Below, in pieces: positions 1 through 5,013 of a stretch of 8,361 nt of DNA. A model generated the notes under the pieces. The model was not told the origin of the DNA and did not search any database. It was given only the letters and a program-made list of their open reading frames with translations. The translations under genes and the position numbers were made by a program. Source of the stretch: Insolitispirillum peregrinum (GTDB taxonomy: Bacteria > Pseudomonadota > Alphaproteobacteria > Rhodospirillales > Rhodospirillaceae); assembly GCF_042665255.1 (NCBI RefSeq), contig NZ_JBHTCD010000065.1. The stretch is one strand, 5' to 3'. Position 1 is the stretch's first letter. Each line of letters opens with the position of its first letter.

Positions 1-111
1 GCGGGAAAGCCTCCGAAAGTGGCTATCGTCGCCATCATGAGAAAGCTCGTCCTGCTCGCAAACTCTCTCCTTAAAGCCGATCGGATGTGGCAGAAGGAAA
101 AGCCTTGCTAA
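1..111 (+). CDS. IS110-family transposase, C-terminal fragment (5' end outside window)
   Basis: Reading from base 1 in frame 1 gives 36 residues ending in a TAA stop at 109-111. It contains GKPPKVAIVAIMRKLVLLAN followed by a short tail ending in KPC. The pattern GKPxKVAxxAxMRKLxxLAN is the characteristic extreme C-terminus of IS110/IS116/IS902 transposases (DEDD-type N-terminal catalytic domain plus a C-terminal transposase_20 domain with a catalytic serine). Only the last part of that C-terminal domain is present, so activity cannot be judged. The stop lies only 11 bases before the end of the convergent nhaA gene, so the right end of the element must be very close to or inside the nhaA tail. 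IS110 elements usually lack long terminal inverted repeats, so the exact boundary is not visible. Confidence 0.82.
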   Translation, partial: AGKPPKVAIVAIMRKLVLLANSLLKADRMWQKEKPC

Positions 112-122
112 TCACGGATACT

Positions 123-1301
123 CTAGCTGCCTGACACGGGTTTGGCCCGGGCTGTTGCGACCTTCAGGACCGTAAAGCCGATCACCGCTGACAGCAGGGA
201 GCCACCCAGCACGCCAAGGCGGACAGGGGCTTCGTAGCCATGGGTGGTAAAGGCAAGGGTGCCGATGAACAGGCTCATGGTAAAGCCGATGCCGGTCAGA
301 ATGGCAACGCCATAGAACTGCATCAGGCTGGCTCCATCGGGCAGACGGGCGAGCTTCAGGCGGCAGGCGGCAAGGCTGAACAGCATGACGCCCGACTGTT
401 TACCGACGAACAGGCCAAAGGCAATCCCCAGCGTCACCGGGTTGGCAAGGGCGCTCCAGTCGATGCCGTCCAGATTGACGCCAGCATTGACGAAGGCAAA
501 GAACGGCAGGATGGCATAGGTGCTCCACGGATGCAGGGTGTGTTCGACGTGATCGGCGGGACTGTGCGCCCCATTCGCCGAACGCATCGGCAGGGCAAAG
601 GCCAGAATGACCCCGGCCAGCGTTGCGTGAACGCCTGATTTCAGCACGCAAACCCACAGGAAGGCCCCGATCAGCAGGTACGGGGTCAGGCGGGTGACGC
701 CGAGCCGGTTCAGGGTAAAGAGGGCGACGATGGCCACGCCAGCCAAAGCCAGAGAAATCACCGACAGGTCGGCGGTATAGAACAGGGCAATGATGATGAT
801 TGCGCCCAGATCGTCGATCACCGCCAGAGCCAGCAGGAATGTTTTCAGCGACAGCGGGATGCTGCGCCCGGCCAGCGCCAGCACGCCCAGGGCAAAGGCA
901 ATGTCTGTTGCCGCAGGAATGGCCCAGCCGCTGAGCGTGGCGGGATTGCCCAGAGAAAACAGGCAATAGACCAGCGCCGGAACGGCCATTCCCCCCAGAG
1001 CCGCGATGGCTGGCAGCGAGGCTTTGCTGAGCGAGGACAGCGAGCCATGCAAGGCTTCACGCTTGATTTCCAGCCCGACGACCAGAAAAAACAGCGCCAT
1101 CAGGCCGTCGTTGACCCACAGCAACAGGGGTTTGGCCAGACCGGCGGTACCGAAACTGACCGCGACGGGGACATCAAGAATGGCGACATAGCTGTCGGCA
1201 TAGGGGCTGTTGGCCCAGAACAGCGCAACGATGGCGGCCAGAACCAGCAGAATGCCTCCGGCAGCTTCCAGCTTTAAAAAGCGATCAAACAAAGACAGCA
1301 C
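123..1301 (-). CDS. nhaA: Na+/H+ antiporter NhaA
   Basis: This is an inner-membrane secondary antiporter that exports Na+ (or Li+) in exchange for H+ for pH and sodium homeostasis. The protein is strongly hydrophobic with about 12 membrane segments. I prefer the GTG at 1301 (392 aa): AGGAGG lies 10 bases upstream, and with this start the key residues fall on the E. coli NhaA numbers. D133 is in IPAATDIAFALG, D163 and D164 are in AVIDDLGAIIIIAL, H225 is in KSGVHATLAG, and the TM10 lysine is K301 (E. coli K300) in FVGKQSG. A longer reading from a TTG at 1337 adds 12 residues with no homology to the known N-terminus. The body matches the family length of about 390 aa, with only about five extra residues at the C-terminus (AKPVSGS end). 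It lies downstream of the acyl-CoA synthetase on the same strand with a 128-base gap, so co-transcription is possible. Its 3' end abuts an IS110 remnant. Confidence 0.96.
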   Translation of the reverse strand: MLSLFDRFLKLEAAGGILLVLAAIVALFWANSPYADSYVAILDVPVAVSFGTAGLAKPLLLWVNDGLMALFFLVVGLEIKREALHGSLSSLSKASLPAIAALGGMAVPALVYCLFSLGNPATLSGWAIPAATDIAFALGVLALAGRSIPLSLKTFLLALAVIDDLGAIIIIALFYTADLSVISLALAGVAIVALFTLNRLGVTRLTPYLLIGAFLWVCVLKSGVHATLAGVILAFALPMRSANGAHSPADHVEHTLHPWSTYAILPFFAFVNAGVNLDGIDWSALANPVTLGIAFGLFVGKQSGVMLFSLAACRLKLARLPDGASLMQFYGVAILTGIGFTMSLFIGTLAFTTHGYEAPVRLGVLGGSLLSAVIGFTVLKVATARAKPVSGS

Positions 1302-1311
1302 GCTATGATTT

Positions 1312-1317
1312 CCTCCT
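1312..1317 (-). promoter_or_regulatory. Shine-Dalgarno AGGAGG for nhaA
   Basis: The minus strand reads AGGAGG here, 10 bases before the GTG at 1301. It is the best ribosome binding site in the region and is the main reason for choosing the GTG over the TTG at 1337, which has only a weak AGGA 5 bases upstream. Confidence 0.6.
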
Positions 1318-1429
1318 GTCTGAATGGGCGTAAGCAAGCGGTCCTGCCGATATAGGGGGTGATGGCAGTCCTGTCAGGATAAAAATTACAGAATGTTTAG
1401 AATTTTGAGGCTGACAGCAGGAATGGGGG

Positions 1430-3187
1430 TTACGGGGGGACATCCCTGTTTTTCCTCAGGTAATCCTCCAGTGCCTGCCGGGAGATTTTCCCGTTGCTGG
1501 TGCGCGGCAGCTTTCCCCAGATTTCGATCACCTGAGGCAAGGTCGATGACGGCAGGATGTCGCGCAGGAATGTCTGCAAGTCGATCGTGTCGGGGATTTC
1601 GTCCGGGCGGTGGCTGTCGTGCAGGGCGACAAAGCAGAATGGCCGGGGGTCTTCATTGTCCGGGCTGGCACGCAGGCAGGCGGCCTCGATCACCATCGGA
1701 TGCTTCAGCAGGGCGGCTTCGATCTGTTGCGGATAGAAAATGGTGTCGAAAACGTGGAACGAGTCACTGCTGCGGCCGACAAAATGCAGATAGCCTTCCT
1801 CGTCCTGCCAGGCGCTGTCACCGGTCTGCAGCCAGCCGTCCCGCAGGACGGTGCGGGTTTCTTCCGGGCGATGCCAATAGCCGGACATCAGTTGCGGCCC
1901 CCTGACCCACAGCTCGCCAATCGATCCTGAGCGCAGGCTTTGCGATGACGGGCCGGGGGCCTTGATCTGTGCCTCGGTGCCGGGCAGGGGCAGGCCGATG
2001 GCGCCGTGGCGTTGCGGGCCGACCAGCGGCATGCAGTGGGTTACCGGACCGGCTTCGGTCAGGCCATAGCCTTCAATCATGCGGCAGCCGCTGATGCTCT
2101 CGAAGGTCTCCTGAACGGACAGCGGCAGGATGCCGCCGCCACAAACAGCATAGCGCAACGACGACAGGTCATAGGCCTCCAGCTCGTTGCAGGTGGTGAT
2201 GGCACCATACATGCCCGGAATGCCAACCATCACCGTTGGCCGGGTTTTGGAGATGGTCCGCAGGCAGTGATCCAGATCAAAGCGCGGCAACAGCACCAGT
2301 TCGGCCCCCAGCACGGTGGCGAGGTTCTGGACCGCGGTCATGCCCAGGCTGTGGAAGAACGGCAGTATGGCCAGAAAGCGTTCTTCCCCCGGAACACAAG
2401 GATGGAACCAGCGGCGGAGCTGTTCGGTGTTGACCGACAGGGCGCTGTGCGACAGCATCACAGCCTTGGGCAGGCCACTGCCACCGGTGGTATGCAGGAT
2501 GACTGCCACGTCCTGATTCGGAGTGATCGCGGGGACATCGAGAGAGGCGGCGCTGTCCAGCGAAGCGAGCATTTCATCCCATGACAGGTGGCGCGGGTCG
2601 TCCGGTAACGGGCTGTGGTGCGACCGTTGAAAGGTGGTGAAGAACAGTTTGCGCAGCGGTGGCAGAATCCCCGCCATCGGGCAACTGATGATGGTCTTGA
2701 CGCAATCCGGGGCTACCCGATCCATGCGGGGCAACATTTGCTGCAGGTTCAGGGTGATCAGAACCCGGCATTCGGTGTCCCCCAACTGCTGGAACAACTC
2801 GTGGTCGCTTTGTTGCGGATTGAGCGGGACAACGGTGCCCCCGGCTTTCAGGACGGCGAAGTAGGCCCATGGGGCATAGGGGGTGTTGGGCAGGCACAGG
2901 CCGACCCGCACACCCTGACGGACACCGATCTGTTGCAGCCCGATGGCAGCCCGTTCGATGATCAGGGCGCTGTCGCCATAGCTCCACTGTCGCCCCATGA
3001 AGGTCAGGTACGGACGTTCGGGGAACGAGGCCGCGCTATGGTCAAAAATATCCGTCAGGGGGCGGTGCAATAACGGGCTGTCCCAGTCAACACCGGGAGC
3101 CAGAGCCCGCCACGGATGGCCTGCGGACAGGCGGATCGGCATGGTCGCGGACGGCAGGGTCTGAGAAGGGGGTGAGACAATACTCAT
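1430..3187 (-). CDS. AMP-dependent long-chain acyl-CoA synthetase (fatty acid--CoA ligase)
   Basis: This 585-aa protein belongs to the ANL adenylating superfamily and should activate a fatty (or related carboxylic) acid through an acyl-AMP to acyl-CoA in the cytosol or at the inner membrane face. Visible motifs in order: the phosphate-binding loop HTTGGSGLPKAVMLSH (residues 232-247), PFFHSLGM (277-283), GYGLTEAGP (373-381), TGD (455-457), the hinge region GRSSDSFHVF (471-480) and the C-terminal catalytic lysine K567 in LPRTSNGKISRQAL. Length is in the usual 500-600 aa range. Two motifs deviate: the loop has TTGGSGLPKA instead of the usual TSGTTGxPKG, and the hinge has SDSFHVFD where most members have KDxIKxxG. 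The catalytic Thr, Glu and Lys positions are retained, so it is probably active. Chain-length preference cannot be read from the sequence. The start ATG at 3187 is fixed by an excellent Shine-Dalgarno. Confidence 0.93.
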   Translation of the reverse strand: MSIVSPPSQTLPSATMPIRLSAGHPWRALAPGVDWDSPLLHRPLTDIFDHSAASFPERPYLTFMGRQWSYGDSALIIERAAIGLQQIGVRQGVRVGLCLPNTPYAPWAYFAVLKAGGTVVPLNPQQSDHELFQQLGDTECRVLITLNLQQMLPRMDRVAPDCVKTIISCPMAGILPPLRKLFFTTFQRSHHSPLPDDPRHLSWDEMLASLDSAASLDVPAITPNQDVAVILHTTGGSGLPKAVMLSHSALSVNTEQLRRWFHPCVPGEERFLAILPFFHSLGMTAVQNLATVLGAELVLLPRFDLDHCLRTISKTRPTVMVGIPGMYGAITTCNELEAYDLSSLRYAVCGGGILPLSVQETFESISGCRMIEGYGLTEAGPVTHCMPLVGPQRHGAIGLPLPGTEAQIKAPGPSSQSLRSGSIGELWVRGPQLMSGYWHRPEETRTVLRDGWLQTGDSAWQDEEGYLHFVGRSSDSFHVFDTIFYPQQIEAALLKHPMVIEAACLRASPDNEDPRPFCFVALHDSHRPDEIPDTIDLQTFLRDILPSSTLPQVIEIWGKLPRTSNGKISRQALEDYLRKNRDVPP

Positions 3188-3191
3188 TCCA

Positions 3192-3201
3192 GATCACCTC
3201 C
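3192..3201 (-). promoter_or_regulatory. Extended Shine-Dalgarno for the acyl-CoA synthetase
   Basis: The minus strand reads GGAGGTGATC, a 10-base perfect complement to the conserved 3' end of 16S rRNA. Five bases separate it from the ATG at 3187 (nine from GGAGG). It fixes the start and suggests efficient translation. Confidence 0.8.
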
Positions 3202-3329
3202 AGAGCACCGTGCGCAAAAGGCTATCCGGCTTTGCACGCGATGCGACAGATCAACGGGTTGGAATGTCGCCTCTGACTTGTCTTGATGTACGACACTCTC
3301 AACTCAGGAACGGGGACGCGGATGCGCGG

Positions 3330-3434
3330 GGGTAGACCAGCGTGTGGTAGACCTGACGCAGGCTGGTCTACCCTTTTGTTTTGTCGCAGTGATTTTGCGC
3401 AAAACCGGAACCACTTTTGCGCTCACTGCTCTAG
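3330..3434 (-). repeat. Dispersed hairpin repeat, copy R1 (inverted relative to R2)
   Basis: The reverse complement of this stretch matches R2 at 3628-3719. The best segment is TGCGACAAAACAAAAGG plus TAGACCAGC, where 24 of 27 bases are identical in R2. The core forms a hairpin, GCGCAAAA (3397-3404) with TTTTGCGC (3415-3422), 8 base pairs around a 10-base loop. A second perfect 12-base inverted repeat, GGGTAGACCAGC (3330-3341) with GCTGGTCTACCC (3362-3373), flanks it and is followed by a T-rich run. From memory, the AACCGG / TTTTGCG / GCGACAAAACAAA style recurs between genes in many alphaproteobacteria. Confidence 0.8.
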
Positions 3435-3627
3435 CTGCTGTATGCCGTGTCGGTCACCAGAACTGTGTTCGCCAACTGTGTTTGTCGTCAGGTATTTCAG
3501 GCTCTTTCTATAGCACATCAAGGGTAACGGCGTCCTGTGCTTTCTCCGCGTCATGGTTTCATGGGTGGTGCTGAACCGTGTTCGATATGGTGCTTTGCTT
3601 TGGCAGGTGAAAGGCTTCGGTGATAGG

Positions 3628-3719
3628 ATCAGAACGCTGTGCGAAAAACGGGAACCGATTTTCGCAAAAACAATGCGACAGAACAAAAGGTTGGACCAGC
3701 GTGCCTGTGTCAGGTCACA
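3628..3719 (+). repeat. Dispersed hairpin repeat, copy R2
   Basis: This is the same element as R1 in opposite orientation. Its core hairpin is TGCGAAAA (3640-3647) with TTTTCGCA (3659-3666), 8 base pairs around an 11-base loop. Compared with R1, four of the eight pairs differ but all remain complementary, which indicates that the structure rather than the primary sequence is conserved. The similarity continues through GCGACAGAACAAAAGG and GGACCAGC to a CAGGTCAC segment near 3719. Confidence 0.8.
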
Positions 3720-3722
3720 GTG

Positions 3723-3765
3723 CACGACCGTAGAAAAACAGGATCATGGAGCGCTGCTTCTCCTG
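3723..3765 (+). repeat. Decayed copy A of a dispersed palindromic repeat
   Basis: CACGACCGT (3723-3731) and GATCATGGAGCGCTGCT (3742-3758) match the modules CACGACAGTCCGTG and ATGGAGCGCTGCTCC found in copy B (7339-7403, minus) and copy C (7980-8135, plus). After GCTGCT the copy diverges and the GGGGCCT-type palindrome is missing, so it looks truncated. It sits just upstream of the NifU-like gene. Confidence 0.6.
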
Positions 3766-3798
3766 ATGACGGTTCGCCTGCTATCAATAGGACGGCCA

Positions 3799-4251
3799 AT
3801 GATTGATCCGGCTTTGCTCGATCTGTATTCCTCGCGGCTGAAAGAGCTGGGGGCGCAGGTCAAGGAAGATCACCCGCTTGCCCACGCCGATGCCTCGGTG
3901 AAAAAGCGCAGCCCGTTGTGCGGCAGCCAGATTACTTTTGATGTGCTGCTCGATCAGGACCAGCGGCTGAGCCGGATTGGCTTTACGGTGCGGGCCTGCT
4001 CGCTGGCCGAGGCGGCGGCGGCGATCGTGATTGGCTGTGCTCCGGGATCGACGGTGGACGAGTTGAAAGCCGTGCGCGATTCGGTCAAGGCCATGCTGCG
4101 CGAAGCCCGTGATGAATTGCCGGGGGGGAAGTGGGGCGATCTGGAAGTCCTGAAACCCGCCCAGATGGTGCCGGCTCGACACGGCTCGGCGTTGTTACCC
4201 TTTGATACCATTGTCAAAGCCATGGAAGCCGCCTTGGCAAAACAGCAATAA
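3799..4251 (+). CDS. NifU/IscU-like iron-sulfur cluster assembly scaffold protein
   Basis: This 150-aa protein matches the NifU N-terminal (IscU-like) scaffold fold, on which [2Fe-2S] clusters are assembled or handled in the cytosol before transfer to apoproteins. Recognisable segments are SPLCGSQITFDV (C41, equivalent to the first ligand cysteine), FTVRACSLAEAAAAIV (C67, second ligand) and the C-terminal helix region ARHGSALLPFDTIVKAM. At the place where classical NifU/IscU have the third cysteine (RxKC) this protein has RHGS, so that ligand is absent. From memory this is common among alphaproteobacterial homologues, often annotated as SUF-associated scaffolds. The frame is open upstream to 3553, but that part is repeat sequence. 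ATG 3799 has AGGA at 3789-3792 and gives the family-like N-terminus. It is followed 187 bases later by the PAS gene; no isc or suf partners are in the window. Confidence 0.88.
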   Translation: MIDPALLDLYSSRLKELGAQVKEDHPLAHADASVKKRSPLCGSQITFDVLLDQDQRLSRIGFTVRACSLAEAAAAIVIGCAPGSTVDELKAVRDSVKAMLREARDELPGGKWGDLEVLKPAQMVPARHGSALLPFDTIVKAMEAALAKQQ

Positions 4252-4438
4252 TGATTGTGAAGGCGGTAGGTTAGGGTTTCTTTCGATCTTGTGGAAAATA
4301 AACGAAAAAACACGATCGTACACCAGATTTTAAGTTTCCTTGTGGACGCAATTGTGCGCGGTCGCTCTTGTCTCCGAGTCTGGTATGGCGTACACAGGTT
4401 TGCCATGATCCACTCTTGCCATATGGGAATGTCTCTTT

Positions 4439-4885
4439 ATGAGCCGCCTCGTCCTCATCCTGCGCCATCCGCAACTTAAGGATCTGTACCAGTTCTGGCT
4501 GAGCCTGTGCGACGGAAGTCGTTTGCCGGTGGCCGCTGATCTTGATCCGGCTGACCTTCGGCCGTGGATCGACAATTTGGTGTTGCTGGATGTCTCGCGG
4601 GATGGGGGTGACTTCACCTATGCCTATTATGGACGGTCGTTCAGCAATGCGTTCCACGCCGATACGGTCGGCAAGTCGATCGAAAGCCTGCCACCGGAAC
4701 AGTCCAGCATTCTGAAAGCAGAATATGACCGCGTGACCAAGGAACGCATCCCCGCTGCCCGCGTCTATACGGCGGATTTTGGTGGTGATGTGCAGACGTG
4801 GGAGCGGCTGGTCCTGCCGCTGTTCGATGGCAAGGGCGATGTCGAAAAACTGCTGGTGTGCGCGTACCGCCTGAACGGATCATAA
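4439..4885 (+). CDS. PAS_5-type PAS domain protein
   Basis: A 148-aa soluble protein that is essentially a single PAS-like domain of the PAS_5 type (formerly a DUF), common and multi-copy in Rhodospirillales. Family features are the N-terminal helix LKDLYQFWLSLCDGSRLPVAADLDP, the segment DLRPWIDNLVLLDV, the strand FTYAYYGRSF with FHADTVGKSIESLP, and the C-terminal strands WERLVLPLFDG and LLVCAYRL. There is no output domain (no histidine kinase, GGDEF, EAL or HTH), so it either senses alone or acts with a partner; the ligand is unknown. ATG 4439 is the first good start. The ribosome binding site is poor (GGGA about 11 bases upstream). It lies 128 bases upstream of ftsK on the same strand, and nothing seen shows whether the two are co-transcribed. 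Confidence 0.85.
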   Translation: MSRLVLILRHPQLKDLYQFWLSLCDGSRLPVAADLDPADLRPWIDNLVLLDVSRDGGDFTYAYYGRSFSNAFHADTVGKSIESLPPEQSSILKAEYDRVTKERIPAARVYTADFGGDVQTWERLVLPLFDGKGDVEKLLVCAYRLNGS

Positions 4886-5013
4886 ACCCGCCTGTGCGGG
4901 GGCGATGCTGTTCTGATTTGCGTACCTGGTCTGTTTATGGTTCTTTTGTCCTATCGGGAGCTTGTCCGGGGCTCCTTCCCTTTTCGTCTCTGGCATAGGA
5001 AGTCTGTCGCGCG

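Larger units (their letters stand above)
3188..3798. other. 611-base intergenic region with divergent genes and repeats
   Basis: No credible gene lies between the acyl-CoA synthetase (leftward) and the NifU-like gene (rightward). Bases 3192-3201 are the synthetase ribosome binding site. Bases 3202-3329 should hold its promoter, but I see no convincing -35/-10 pair. Bases 3330-3434 and 3628-3719 are an inverted pair of hairpin repeats. Bases 3435-3627 between them hold nothing I recognise. Bases 3723-3765 are a decayed copy of a dispersed repeat also seen at 7339-7403 and 7980-8135. Bases 3789-3792 (AGGA) are the likely ribosome binding site of the NifU-like gene. Short ORFs readable on both strands here come from the repeats. 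Confidence 0.7.

Noticed and set aside
400..966. Other long frames overlapping nhaA
   Set aside because: They are shadow frames of a GC-rich gene with no motifs of their own.
1338..1429. Possible nhaA-associated riboswitch or promoter in the gap upstream of nhaA
   Set aside because: The stretch is short, has an AT-rich section and a small CCTG-AC-AGG palindrome, but I see no consensus structure of the nhaA RNA motifs and no convincing -35/-10. A search with Rfam nhaA-I/nhaA-II models would decide.
3283..3725. Short ORFs on both strands between the synthetase and the NifU-like gene, sharing a DLTQA-like peptide
   Set aside because: They are translations of the inverted repeats R1 and R2, with no ribosome binding sites and no known domains.
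3553..3798. N-terminal extension of the NifU-like protein from ATG 3553 or ATG 3766
   Set aside because: The extra sequence is encoded by repeats R2 and copy A and is unlike the family. ATG 3799 has AGGA at proper spacing and gives the normal N-terminus.
4886..5013. Hairpins CCCGC/GCGGG after the PAS gene and GGAGC/GCTCC (4957-4975) before ftsK as terminators
   Set aside because: Stems are only 5 bp and lack a clean T run (the second is followed by TTCCCTTTT). They are too weak to annotate.
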